Shown: in pieces, positions 19,476 through 30,398 of the stretch | How the letters are laid out: every line of letters starts with the position of its first letter | How positions within the stretch are numbered: position 1 is the first letter of the stretch | Origin: Bacteroidota bacterium | GTDB lineage: Bacteria; Bacteroidota; Bacteroidia; Chitinophagales; LD1 | Assembly (NCBI GenBank): GCA_016722375.1 | Contig: JADKJG010000008.1 | Location: 181,129-245,128 of the forward strand | Length of the DNA: 64,000 bases | Direction: 5' to 3' | Position numbers and translations under genes: made by a program | The notes under the pieces: generated by a model | What the model saw: the letters and a program-made list of their open reading frames with translations, nothing else | What the model was told of the DNA's origin: nothing | Databases searched by the model: none

Positions 19476-19958
19476 TTAACAAACCTGCTTCAATCTTTCC
19501 AAAACATAATATACCGCCGGACAGGTCGTGGTGTTTTGAAGAGTCGTTTGAGGATATTTGAAAAAATCCCCTGAATCGGTGTAGGGGTATTTGCGACAGT
19601 CGCCGGGGCGAGCTTCGTAAATACTGCAATAGTTGTCGCTTCCCAAAAAAGGACAAGGGCTTTGTTTCACAACATAGTCTCCATCTTCATCCAAGCGGAG
19701 ATATGTTTCAATCAACTTAGATTGCTTGATACCGAGAAAATCGGCTATACGCACAATATCGGGTGTTTTAAATCGGGGAGATATGGTTTTGCAGCAACCG
19801 GCACAATCCAGACAATTAATTTTTGAGAAAGCCTCTTCATGCAGTGGTGGCAGCAATTTTTCAACCCCTTTTGTTCGGCGGGATTTTTCAAGCAGACGCT
19901 TGTGCTCTTTCTTTTTTTTGAGGGCGTCTTGGCGCCAGTTATCGGTACTATGATTCAT
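19476..19958 (-). CDS. YkgJ-family cysteine-cluster protein
   Basis: A 160-residue cytoplasmic protein with a basic N-terminus and a zinc- or iron-binding cysteine cluster: CLDCAGCC near residue 52, then CPFLGSDNYCSIYEARPGDCRKYPY near 105-130. This is the hallmark of the YkgJ/UPF0153 family, whose metal centre has been proposed to be Fe-S or Zn and whose role is poorly known. It heads a minus-strand run with the GT87-like gene and points away from carA. Confidence 0.85.
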   Translation of the reverse strand: MNHSTDNWRQDALKKKKEHKRLLEKSRRTKGVEKLLPPLHEEAFSKINCLDCAGCCKTISPRFKTPDIVRIADFLGIKQSKLIETYLRLDEDGDYVVKQSPCPFLGSDNYCSIYEARPGDCRKYPYTDSGDFFKYPQTTLQNTTTCPAVYYVLERLKQVC

Positions 19959-20031
19959 TTGATATTTAGGAGACTCTTTTTACGAAGTAATCCATTTTTC
20001 CATAAATCTCTCTACCATAGTCAAGACCTGC

Positions 20032-20039
20032 TATATTTG
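20032..20039 (+). promoter_or_regulatory. Candidate -7 element for carA
   Basis: TATATTTG fits the Bacteroidota -7 consensus TAnnTTTG and lies 21 bases before the carA ATG. I see no TTTG at the expected -33 position, so this is only a candidate; transcription would start within about 10 bases of the start codon, giving a very short leader. Confidence 0.4.
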
Positions 20040-20059
20040 CCGCCCGAATAATCTATTCG

Positions 20060-21169
20060 ATGTATAAGCCCTTCAATTCGATTCCTGCGATACTTGTTCT
20101 AGCGGACGGTACTATTTTTAAAGGTAATTCACTTGGTAAAATCGGAACTACCTCCGGCGAAATATGCTTCAATACAGGCATGACCGGCTATCAGGAGATT
20201 TTTACTGATCCTTCTTATTATGGTCAAATCATTATCATGACGAGCGACCATATTGGGAACTATGGTGTGATACCCAGTGAGGTGGAATCAAAAAGTGTAA
20301 AAATCTCCGGTTTAATCACCAAACGTTTTGCCGCGCAGGCATATTCAAGAACAATGGCTGAGGAATCGCTTCAGGATTATTTTGAGAAAAATAACCTGGT
20401 AGGCATCAGCGACATTGATACCCGTGCTTTAACCATTCATGTTCGCAAAAAAGGAGCGATGAACTGTATTATTAGTTCGGAAACAACCGACGTTGAGGTT
20501 CTGAAAAAGAAATTGGATCAAGCACCGGATATGGAGGGGCTTGACCTAGTTCTCGAAGTCTCCACTAAACAGCCTTATTTCTACGGAAACCCCGAATCGA
20601 AGTTGAAAGTAGCCGTGCTGGATTGCGGCATCAAAGAGAACATTCTGAGGTGCCTGACCGAACGGGGAGTTTATGCCCAAGTTTATCCCGCGAAAACATC
20701 ATTCAAGGAGATGGAAAAGTTTAAGCCGGATGGCTATTTTATTTCCAATGGCCCGGGCGACCCTTCTGCAATGTCTTATGCGGTGACTACGGTTAAAGAA
20801 ATTCAAACTGTCGGCAAACCTTTGTTCGGTATCTGTCTTGGTCACCAGCTATTAGCGCTGGCAAATGGCATTCCAACTTATAAAATGCACCACGGTCACC
20901 GGGGCATCAACCATCCGGTAAAGAATTTAATCACCAATCGAAGCGAAATCACTTCACAGAATCACGGTTTTGAAGTTTCGCGCGAAGCCATTGAAAAATC
21001 AAAAGAAGTAGAGATAACTCACGTGAACTTGAACGACAATACTGTAGAAGGTATTCGCATTAAAGGCAAGAAAGCATTCAGTGTTCAATATCATCCAGAA
21101 AGCTCTCCGGGTCCTCATGACTCCAGATATTTATTCGACCAGTTTATAGAAGACATGAACGCCAACTAA
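20060..21169 (+). CDS. carA: Carbamoyl-phosphate synthase small subunit
   Basis: The glutaminase subunit (369 residues) that releases ammonia from glutamine for CarB, feeding pyrimidine and arginine synthesis. The N-terminal domain has GxTTSGEICFNTGMTGYQEI..DPSYYGQI and the class I amidotransferase domain has FGICLGHQLLA with the catalytic Cys at about residue 259 and QYHPESSPGP with the catalytic His and Glu near 344-346. Full length. carB is not adjacent; a lipoprotein gene starts directly after the stop. Confidence 0.95.
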   Translation: MYKPFNSIPAILVLADGTIFKGNSLGKIGTTSGEICFNTGMTGYQEIFTDPSYYGQIIIMTSDHIGNYGVIPSEVESKSVKISGLITKRFAAQAYSRTMAEESLQDYFEKNNLVGISDIDTRALTIHVRKKGAMNCIISSETTDVEVLKKKLDQAPDMEGLDLVLEVSTKQPYFYGNPESKLKVAVLDCGIKENILRCLTERGVYAQVYPAKTSFKEMEKFKPDGYFISNGPGDPSAMSYAVTTVKEIQTVGKPLFGICLGHQLLALANGIPTYKMHHGHRGINHPVKNLITNRSEITSQNHGFEVSREAIEKSKEVEITHVNLNDNTVEGIRIKGKKAFSVQYHPESSPGPHDSRYLFDQFIEDMNAN

Positions 21170-23185
<2,016 letters not shown>

Positions 23186-23204
23186 AAATACAATGAACCG
23201 CTGA

Positions 23205-23226
23205 TTATCATTGTCTTGAATGATAA
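23205..23226 (+). terminator. Small hairpin after enolase
   Basis: Perfect eight-base arms TTATCATT and AATGATAA around a six-base loop, 19 bases after the enolase stop. No clear T run follows, so its role as terminator is only suggested by position. Confidence 0.35.
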
Positions 23227-23337
23227 GGGATAATCCCAGTTTCAATTTGAATGAAAGGTTTAAACTTAAAGAGCAATCTTCATGGCTTTAATCATGATTT
23301 TTAATAACAATAATGAACCGCGAGGTTCAATTCTTTT

Positions 23338-24261
23338 ATGATTCGAACCGCTGCTATTCTAATTACCACCCTGATCGTTTTACCGATCATCGCTTTCACC
23401 CTCGATACGCAAAGCCTCAGCGATTTACAATGGACTATGCTCCAAACCTCTGCCCTCATCGCTCTGATAGTGGCCTTTTCCTGCTTTGCTCTGGCCGAAT
23501 GGACGGGCAATTGTAGCCAAGTGGATAAAATATGGAGTATCGTTCCGATGGTCTATGTCTGGTATTTTGCGTTTGCCTCCGGTTGGAATGATCGGATTAT
23601 CCTCATGGCTTGCTGCGTCACTATTTGGGGGCTACGACTCACCTACAACTTTTCTCGTCATGGAGGCTACCGGTGGAGATTTTGGGAAGGTGAAGAAGAC
23701 TATCGTTGGGAAGTGCTGCGCCAAAACCACTTGTTCAAAGGTCATACTTGGCGCTGGCGTTTATTTAACCTCTTCTTTATTTCACTTTATCAAAATACAC
23801 TTATCTGGCTTTTCACCCTTCCGGCTATGATGGCCTATGTAGGAAAGGACAAGCCTTTAAACTGGTTCGATTGGCTTGTGGCAGTTCTGTTCGTGGGTTT
23901 TGTTGTGGTAGAAACTGTGGCCGACCAACAGCAATGGGATTTTCAGCAGCAAAAAAAGAAGCGTTTAAAGTCGGGAGAAAAACTGGATGGAGAATATGCA
24001 AATGGGTTTGTGAGTAGTGGTCTCTGGAGTTTAATGCGCCATCCTAACTATGCTTCAGAACAGGCGGTCTGGCTAATATTTTATCTATTTACGATTTCGG
24101 CAGGCGCGTTTTGGATGAACTGGAGTATGACTGGTAGTCTGCTATTATTGATTTTATTTCAATCCAGTTCTGATTTCAGCGAAACTATTTCAGCGTCTAA
24201 ATACCCCGCCTACACAAATTATCAGAAAACCGTTTCCCGCTTTATACCAAAACTATGGTAA
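23338..24261 (+). CDS. DUF1295 / steroid 5-alpha-reductase-like membrane protein
   Basis: A 307-residue polytopic protein of the DUF1295 family: about seven helices, SQVDKIWSIVPMVYVWYFA early, RLTYNFSRHGGYRWRFWEGEEDYRWE in the middle, and near the C-terminus SGLWSLMRHPNYASEQAVWL, the ICMT/5-alpha-reductase signature that binds the cofactor. By family it would use NADPH (reductase) or SAM (methyltransferase) on a lipid-like substrate. It follows enolase by 150 bases. Confidence 0.85.
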   Translation: MIRTAAILITTLIVLPIIAFTLDTQSLSDLQWTMLQTSALIALIVAFSCFALAEWTGNCSQVDKIWSIVPMVYVWYFAFASGWNDRIILMACCVTIWGLRLTYNFSRHGGYRWRFWEGEEDYRWEVLRQNHLFKGHTWRWRLFNLFFISLYQNTLIWLFTLPAMMAYVGKDKPLNWFDWLVAVLFVGFVVVETVADQQQWDFQQQKKKRLKSGEKLDGEYANGFVSSGLWSLMRHPNYASEQAVWLIFYLFTISAGAFWMNWSMTGSLLLLILFQSSSDFSETISASKYPAYTNYQKTVSRFIPKLW

Positions 24262-24291
24262 CAGCGTTATCTTCGTTGCGCTTTCTAAGAC

Positions 24292-24879
24292 ATGTTGCTG
24301 CACAAACCGAGTAAATTATTTTTCCAAACCAGACCGCTCCTGCTCTCTGCCTTCTGTGTTTTCTGCTCGGTACTCTGCTATTCCCAATTAAACTACGACT
24401 TCACCGAGGGTAAATTTCTCATTAAAGGAAAGGTAGTGGACCTGCAGACCAAGGCACCTATCGCTATGACAAACGTTCGCATTAACGGTACCTCCAAAGG
24501 AACCACTTGCGATAATGACGGAGTTTTTGCCACCTACGTTTCAAAAACTGACACGCTTAAATTCTCTTCCACAGGTTATCTTTCTAAGGTCATGCACATG
24601 GAAGACGTGGACTCTACCAAATATTACATTCTGCAAATTGAACTGCTTCACGACTTCATCAAACTAAAGGAAGTTACTATCTACCCTTATCGCGACATGG
24701 ACGAATTTAAAAAGGCTTTCATCGAAGCCAAAGATATGCAACGAGCGAGTATGTATGGTTTGACCCCACCCAAATACACCAACAACATTCCCAAACCTAA
24801 ATTTTATAACCCGGTTTCTTTTTTATACGAACGACTGAAGAAGAAAAAACGCGCCGCCGACCCCGATTTCAAGCCTTAA
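24292..24879 (+). CDS. Exported protein with carboxypeptidase-like regulatory domain
   Basis: A 195-residue protein. After a hydrophobic N-terminal signal (to about residue 31) comes a CarboxypepD_reg-like beta-sandwich: IKGKVVDLQTKAPIAMTNVRINGTSKGTTCDNDGVF and FSSTGYLSKV. The same fold precedes many TonB receptors, but here it stands alone and is followed by a charged helical tail with KLKEVTIYP. Probably periplasmic or surface exposed. Convergent with the MacB-like gene, whose stop begins at the next base. Confidence 0.7.
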   Translation: MLLHKPSKLFFQTRPLLLSAFCVFCSVLCYSQLNYDFTEGKFLIKGKVVDLQTKAPIAMTNVRINGTSKGTTCDNDGVFATYVSKTDTLKFSSTGYLSKVMHMEDVDSTKYYILQIELLHDFIKLKEVTIYPYRDMDEFKKAFIEAKDMQRASMYGLTPPKYTNNIPKPKFYNPVSFLYERLKKKKRAADPDFKP

Positions 24880-26115
24880 CTATTCATACCTCAATGCCTC
24901 TACCGGATCCAGTTCTGCAGCTTTGATTGCTGGATAGATTCCGGCTGCCAGCCCAACAATAAAAGTAAATGCCCATCCGCCTATCACCCACACATAAGGG
25001 AAGATAAATCCTGTTTTAAGAAAGGCACCGACGATATTCCCCATTCCAATCCCGAAAATAATCCCAATAATTCCACCGATTTGACAAATCAAAATGGCTT
25101 CGGTCAAAAACTGAATCCTAATGGTGCGTTTGGTGGCACCCAAGGCTTTACTGATTCCTATTTCGCGGGTTCTTTCGTTCACACTCACCAACATAATATT
25201 CATCAAACCAATTCCGGCGCCTATTAAAGTCAGAATGCCAATCACCACGGTGGCAATGGCTACATATTTCATCTGATCCAGAATCTGATCTGCCAAACGC
25301 TCGCTTTTTGAAATGTCAAAATCGTTTTGGTCATTCAGTCGTAAACGCCGCAGCGAGCGCAGCAAACCAGTAGCTTCGTCAATCGCCAAATCCAGATCTT
25401 CCGGCTTGTTGGTCATCACACTGATTTCATAGGAGGTAGCATTGTCGGGAAAACTCCATCGTGCATTTTGTACACTCACCATCACCTGATTATCGGTCGC
25501 CACCTGGCTCGCACCTTTCGATTCCAATATGCCGACCACTTTATATTTTTTACTTCCAATACTGACCAGACTTCCTACCACGGTATCGTAAGGCTCAAAT
25601 ATTTTAGTAATGACATCTCGCCCCAATAAAATCACGTCGGTTCCGCTTTCTATTTCTGTTTTAGAAAGGTTTCTTCCTTCGGCGATATTCTGACCTAACA
25701 CCTTCAGATAATTTTCATCCACCGCCTGAACTTTCACATTGGGGTTGGTCTTCTTCGATTCATGCTTCACCACAGCGATATTATTCGCCTCGTCCCACAC
25801 ACTGACCGTAGCCGGAAAGTGAAAATTCTTTTTAAAGTCATTCGCCTGTTGTAGAGTGATAGGAGGGTTTTCAGATTTGCGGTTTCTTCTTGGGCCTCCA
25901 CGGCGCTGAACAATCCCTGTGTTGTAGATAGAAAAAGTATTGGAGCCCATCTCCGAAAAGCTCGCCAGCATTTTCCCCTTAATCCCTTCGGTAGCGGTCA
26001 AAATACCAATCAAAGCCATGATGCCAAACACAATAATTGACAACGTGAGTACGGTGCGCAATTTGTTCGCCTGTATGGCGCGCAAGGCCAGCTTTATGTT
26101 TTCAGTGAGATTCAT
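24880..26115 (-). CDS. MacB-like ABC transporter permease
   Basis: A 411-residue permease with the MacB/FtsX layout: one helix near residues 17-40, a large periplasmic MacB_PCD domain, and three helices in the last 130 residues with VNERTREIGISKALGATKRTIRIQFLTEAI, the coupling signature of the FtsX family. No ATPase domain is fused; an ATP-binding partner must be encoded elsewhere. Such systems move substrates across the envelope by mechanotransmission, for example in drug, peptide or lipoprotein export. Confidence 0.9.
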   Translation of the reverse strand: MNLTENIKLALRAIQANKLRTVLTLSIIVFGIMALIGILTATEGIKGKMLASFSEMGSNTFSIYNTGIVQRRGGPRRNRKSENPPITLQQANDFKKNFHFPATVSVWDEANNIAVVKHESKKTNPNVKVQAVDENYLKVLGQNIAEGRNLSKTEIESGTDVILLGRDVITKIFEPYDTVVGSLVSIGSKKYKVVGILESKGASQVATDNQVMVSVQNARWSFPDNATSYEISVMTNKPEDLDLAIDEATGLLRSLRRLRLNDQNDFDISKSERLADQILDQMKYVAIATVVIGILTLIGAGIGLMNIMLVSVNERTREIGISKALGATKRTIRIQFLTEAILICQIGGIIGIIFGIGMGNIVGAFLKTGFIFPYVWVIGGWAFTFIVGLAAGIYPAIKAAELDPVEALRYE

Positions 26116-26315
26116 ACTCCTTCCGCAAACTTATTTATTGTCGGTGATTCGGACTAATTTTTTGTAGGGGCTTTGGAAAACGGTTAAATAACGGTGCAGG
26201 GGTTGCAGTGTGCGCCTTGATTGGTGAATATTATTCTTTAGCAATAACGAAGGTTTATTTCCGCGTTGGATTTGGTTGGCTGTTAGTCCGGTGATGAAAC
26301 TTGCTTTGAGAAATC

Positions 26316-26696
26316 TTATAAAGTCATTACACGCATAGGTGGGAATTCGTTTTGATTAAGCGCGAGTAACTTTCTGTCGTTTGAAACCAAGATGTCTGAA
26401 TTAGATGAAAGATAAGTGTCGGCAAATTTATTGTCGTCCACGTCACCTTGTACTAAATGGAAAAAATAAAAAATATCGTAAAGAGAAGTGTTCTCGGCAG
26501 TAAGAATTGTCCCGAGAAGATTATGAGTTACCTCCGCTCCCCAAAATTGGTCAAACTTTTCCTCATATTCTAAAAGTATCTCTGTCGAAACGCAAAGCGT
26601 ATAACGCTGATTTAGAAACGCATCAAAAACGTTCCTATAAGGGGAGAGTTTGCCAATGCAACTGATAAAACTGTTAGTGTCAAGAACGATTTTCAC
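26316..26696 (-). CDS. PIN-domain toxin
   Basis: A 126-residue PIN ribonuclease of the "putative toxin component, PIN family" type. The acidic metal-binding residues are visible as VLDTNSF (Asp6), the Glu-rich LLEYEEKF, GDVDDNKFADTYL and SNDRKLL. It should cut RNA when not held by its partner. It lies 11 bases downstream of the small gene at 26708-26920, giving the antitoxin-toxin order that is usual for these pairs. Confidence 0.85.
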   Translation of the reverse strand: MKIVLDTNSFISCIGKLSPYRNVFDAFLNQRYTLCVSTEILLEYEEKFDQFWGAEVTHNLLGTILTAENTSLYDIFYFFHLVQGDVDDNKFADTYLSSNSDILVSNDRKLLALNQNEFPPMRVMTL

Positions 26697-26707
26697 TATA
26701 AAGGTTT

Positions 26708-26920
26708 TTACTTATTCTCTTTGTCAAGCCATTGCTGATAGATGGAAGCAGTGTAATTACGGTTTGATTCCTCGCGTGTAATAGCTTGATCTAATTTACT
26801 ACGGAAATAAAAATTAAGTAATGACTTTACTTCGCCTAGTTGCTTTTCGTCCGCGATGTAACGGAAGCTTTTAAGGAGTTCTAATTGCATTTGAGTGAGT
26901 TTGTCTGTTGTGCTAATCAT
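26708..26920 (-). CDS. Antitoxin partner of the PIN toxin
   Basis: A 70-residue, mostly helical and charged protein directly upstream of the PIN toxin. The N-terminal part (QMQLELLKSFRYIADEKQLGEVKSLLNFYF) resembles small proteins found before PIN toxins in Bacteroidota; the C-terminal tail would bind the toxin. No clear DNA-binding fold can be read from sequence. A possible -7 element (TATCTTTG, minus strand, 27024-27031) lies about 100 bases upstream without a clear -33 box. Confidence 0.65.
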   Translation of the reverse strand: MISTTDKLTQMQLELLKSFRYIADEKQLGEVKSLLNFYFRSKLDQAITREESNRNYTASIYQQWLDKENK

Positions 26921-27309
26921 AATGTAAGGTTTCTACGAAGATAAAACGTTTTTAAGAAATAAAAGCTGAGCTCTCTTTTTGTTTTTTTCCTTCCTTGACT
27001 CGTTCGGGCTTGTTTTTGATATACAAAGATACAAGTGTTTTGTATCGTTAATTGTTCCTTCATTCCCGTCTTAAATGGATGTCGCTAAGTTAACGGTTTT
27101 AGAGATTAAATCTGTCCTACTGTTCCTTCCTCATAGATGCCACGTATTTTTTCGGAATTTGCCTTCTTCGTTTAGCTTCGGGCTACATTTTGGCAACTAT
27201 AAGCTGCCACCTTGCTTGAACGCTGGCGCGGCCTACGCTCAGTGGAGCACTGTGCGTTGCGAAGTGGAAATTTTTTAAGAGAGTATTTTTTGTGCGTTAG
27301 CTTTATTAA
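26921..27309. other. Non-coding gap at the left side of the island
   Basis: No gene recognised. The segment 27170-27300 has GC-rich text with TTTTGGCAACTATAAG and ends in TGTGCGTTAGC; it has the look of intergenic sequence in exchangeable regions and may mark the left edge of the operon that follows. Confidence 0.3.
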
Positions 27310-27813
27310 TCAGTGATAAGTTGGCATTGTTGGATAGGGGATGAATTGGTCAAGCATTGGCGAAAGTCCTGCTTTAGCTGCAAATGTCAGAGCTAAAAGA
27401 ATTCCGACAAATAAAATTGTAGCACCAAGATTATTGTTTGCTACTTCAATGAAAATGTTTTTTTCTTTTGATACAATGCCAAACATTATTGCGGATAGCC
27501 AAAGATTAACAAAGAGAACTAACAAAGCGATTCCTAAAAAAATACTGAAAAACATTATCTCTTTTAAAAGCAAATCGTTTCCTGTAAAACTGGAAGGCAA
27601 AACTTTTGTCATTGTCTGAAATGTGTTTATGATTTCACTTAAAAGCAAACCGCCACATAAAAACAAAATTGCTTTCAAGATGTCAATGCTAATTGGGTTT
27701 TCATTTTCGGAAACCTTGCCTTTGATTCTTGAATTAATAATAGAGTTGAAAATGAAAACAGTTAGTAAGCCACTTACTAAAACTACTACTAAAAGAATGA
27801 TGTTTGTTGTCAT
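27310..27813 (-). CDS. Four-helix membrane protein, DUF350-like
   Basis: A 167-residue membrane protein with four predicted helices (about residues 4-25, 43-65, 87-113 and 124-148), glycine residues in the last helix and a short tail. It is reminiscent of DUF350 proteins, but I am not certain. Its ATG overlaps the stop of the transglutaminase-like gene by four bases, so it is the last member of the overlapping operon. Function unknown. Confidence 0.6.
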   Translation of the reverse strand: MTTNIILLVVVLVSGLLTVFIFNSIINSRIKGKVSENENPISIDILKAILFLCGGLLLSEIINTFQTMTKVLPSSFTGNDLLLKEIMFFSIFLGIALLVLFVNLWLSAIMFGIVSKEKNIFIEVANNNLGATILFVGILLALTFAAKAGLSPMLDQFIPYPTMPTYH

Positions 27814-29462
27814 ATTTCTTGATTGTTTGAGATTAGATTTACATTCCAGAAACGCATATCAGATAACTCACGAGGGAAAAGCCCCGCTGCGATTCCTTGT
27901 TCGGTTGTTTCCCAAATTACATATCGTTTTCCGTTTATTGATTTTGCAATTCCATTAAATGGCAAGTTAATTCCTATTACTGAATGTTTATACAATTCAC
28001 TCCCAAGCATTGCAACATCATAGTGGTAATGATTGAGAATTGTAAATAGCAACAAAGTTCTTGTGTCGCAATCACCTTCTAAACTTCCCATAAATTCTAT
28101 TGGTGAAAGAAGTCCAAACTTTATGTAGCCCTCACATTTTCCGCCTTTGCCTAAATAGTCACGAATAAAATCGTCATTGTATTGTCTTGCATCGCAAGCA
28201 TTATCTAAAATTAAAGTGTATGGTATATCTTGTATGCAAGAAGTAATCACTTGTGCAAATTGAACTTGGTTCAAACTGTTTTTCGTTTTCAATGAATCAA
28301 ACATTGTGTAGATTCTTGATAATTTGTTTTTGTCAAAATTATAAATTCTTGAAATGATGTAATTGTATTGTGATGGGTCTTGAAGAGAGTTAGAAAGAGT
28401 ATTTCTAAAACTGTTTGCACTTCTGAAATCAGAGACTCTTACTTCAAGGTCTCCACTGTAAGTGTTGTTGTCATAGTCATTCCAAATTCTGTGGTGTGAA
28501 ATAATACTGTCACCTGCTACTTCTGGTTCAGGTTTCGTCTGTGTAACTTCTTTGCTGTCGTCTATTGCGTATGGTTTTCTTACTGTTGGGTGAATTGGAT
28601 TTGTGAAAAGTGAAACGATTCCGAAAACGAATGATAAGATAAAAGCAAAACTGAATAAACGAATCAACCATTTCCAAACGAAAGCTAAAACTAGTTGGAA
28701 CGCTGACAACAAATAAAAAATGCCTCCGATTATTAATAGTGGTAAAATAACTTTCCAGCCTGCTACAAAAATTGGAATGACTACAAGTAAAAGGGAAATG
28801 AGTCGAAGCAATCCAATTAAGATGCTCCAAATTGATAAACCTGTTCTTGGTTTGCCTTGATGTTTCCAATCTTCCCAATAGGTTGAATTGTCAGCGTAAA
28901 AATATTCCCACCGCTTGTAATCTCCGTTTACTTCTGTCTTTCCTGTTTGCTTTGTGGTTTTAATTTTAGTTGGAGCAATAACAACCGCTTCGGTTGTTAT
29001 TGCTCCAACAACTTCAACCACGTGTTCTTCGGTATCGTAATGTTTTAAATATCCTGAAATGTCCCCAAAAATATCACCGAAAATTTTGTTGCCGTCATAG
29101 TGTTGATTTGAAAGTGTGTAGTTGCTTAACTTGGGTTCGTTAAGATTTATTTGAAAATGTTTTATACTCCCGCCTGTGTATGAAACTTCACAAGGCAAAG
29201 AATCGGGAAGTTTTGTTAGAAACTTTTCTACATCTATAAATTCTTCAAACTCGTCTCCTTCCTTCCAACTCCGAAAACTTGCTTTGTCTGTAAATATTTC
29301 TCCGCTTAAAACTTCAAGGTCATAAAAATTTTCGTGGCTTATGTCTGACTTCCGGTGGTCAAGGTAGCCAATAAATTTTCCTTTGAACTTTCCTTTTAAG
29401 TAGGTCCTCCGTTCAATTTGTTCTTGTATAGTTACATATTCAAGCATTATACATTTCCGCAA
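27810..29462 (-). CDS. Membrane protein with C-terminal transglutaminase-like domain
   Basis: A 550-residue protein. Residues 1-170 form a soluble N-terminal part of unknown fold; hydrophobic helices lie at about 211-235, 236-258 and 262-290; a domain outside or inside the membrane follows, ending in a transglutaminase-like core. The probable Cys-His-acid triad is Cys465 (GDCDT), His493 (KHSVIG) and Glu518 (VIWETT). Such domains cut or crosslink peptide bonds. The gene overlaps both neighbours. I know no named protein with this build; function is inferred only from the triad. Confidence 0.65.
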   Translation of the reverse strand: MRKCIMLEYVTIQEQIERRTYLKGKFKGKFIGYLDHRKSDISHENFYDLEVLSGEIFTDKASFRSWKEGDEFEEFIDVEKFLTKLPDSLPCEVSYTGGSIKHFQINLNEPKLSNYTLSNQHYDGNKIFGDIFGDISGYLKHYDTEEHVVEVVGAITTEAVVIAPTKIKTTKQTGKTEVNGDYKRWEYFYADNSTYWEDWKHQGKPRTGLSIWSILIGLLRLISLLLVVIPIFVAGWKVILPLLIIGGIFYLLSAFQLVLAFVWKWLIRLFSFAFILSFVFGIVSLFTNPIHPTVRKPYAIDDSKEVTQTKPEPEVAGDSIISHHRIWNDYDNNTYSGDLEVRVSDFRSANSFRNTLSNSLQDPSQYNYIISRIYNFDKNKLSRIYTMFDSLKTKNSLNQVQFAQVITSCIQDIPYTLILDNACDARQYNDDFIRDYLGKGGKCEGYIKFGLLSPIEFMGSLEGDCDTRTLLLFTILNHYHYDVAMLGSELYKHSVIGINLPFNGIAKSINGKRYVIWETTEQGIAAGLFPRELSDMRFWNVNLISNNQEI

Positions 29463-30398
29463 TTAAATCATCTTCTTTCAAAAATTCTCTTCCGTCTTTT
29501 TTTCGGATGGTGTTAAATGGTGCATCAACAAAACATTCAGCGAATGTTTTGTTTGAGTTGTGATTCGTTTGAAACAAAATATTGTATTGAGATTTGAAGG
29601 AAGCATACTCTTGTTGAATGAGAGTCATTTCAATTTCTTTCTTGAAATCATAAAAGTTTGTTTGCTCTGCAAGAAAATATTTCAAGTAAGCTGGCATCAT
29701 AAAAATTACAATACTGATAATTATAAAAAACCAACACGCTGGATATTTTGTATTGAGAATAAGAATACTTTGAAAATAGTAGTTGGAATGATTGACGAGA
29801 GTTTCCATTTTAGAAATCAGTTCGGCTTTTTGTTTCCCCTTTCTTTCTAAAAGTTGCTCGTATTGTTGAACTTGTCCTGTTGCAGTATTGCCGTAATGTT
29901 TTTCTGCTTTTCAATAATTGTTTTCAGTTGTTGCGTTTCAGCATCAAAATACTCTGATGTGATTACCGTATATTTTTGAATTTGTTCTTGCTTGTAGGTT
30001 GCAATCTCACTGCTCAATTGATTTGAAAACACAAGTGCCTCTAAAGGTTTTGAAACTATAATCGCAATGAAACAAATGAAACCTAATCTTATTCCTACTG
30101 AAAACATTCTTGCTCTTGCGTTTTGAATATGAGGCAAAACATTTTTTGTCAAAGTGTAGAGTAGGAGTAAGTAAATATTTGTAATCATCCACGAAAAGAA
30201 AATTGAAACTGGAATTCCTAAAATGTAATTTTGAAATAACATTTTGAAAGTGAAATAGCTACTCACGAAACACAAAACAAAAATACAAAGCACAAAACCG
30301 CCAATCGCTGCAAAGCGATTTTGTAGATCTTTACTGCATCTACTTATGATGCTGTAATCGTCACCGGATAAAGTGCAAAGCGACTTTCTAAGATTCAT
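29440..30398 (-). CDS. Second DUF4407-like membrane coiled-coil protein, frameshifted
   Basis: Two frames that belong together. 30398-29847 gives three helices (about residues 27-50, 57-80 and 100-120, with ISKPLEALVF matching the ISKPVEIRMF of the neighbour) and the start of a coil. The coil continues in another frame just before 29846 (QQYEQLLERKGKQKAELI) and joins 29808-29440, which has the last helix (WFFIIISIVIFMMPAYLKYF) and a tail. A single-base shift near 29865-29880 separates them. Repaired length is about 319 residues and the layout copies the neighbour at 30388-31686. Confidence 0.65.
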
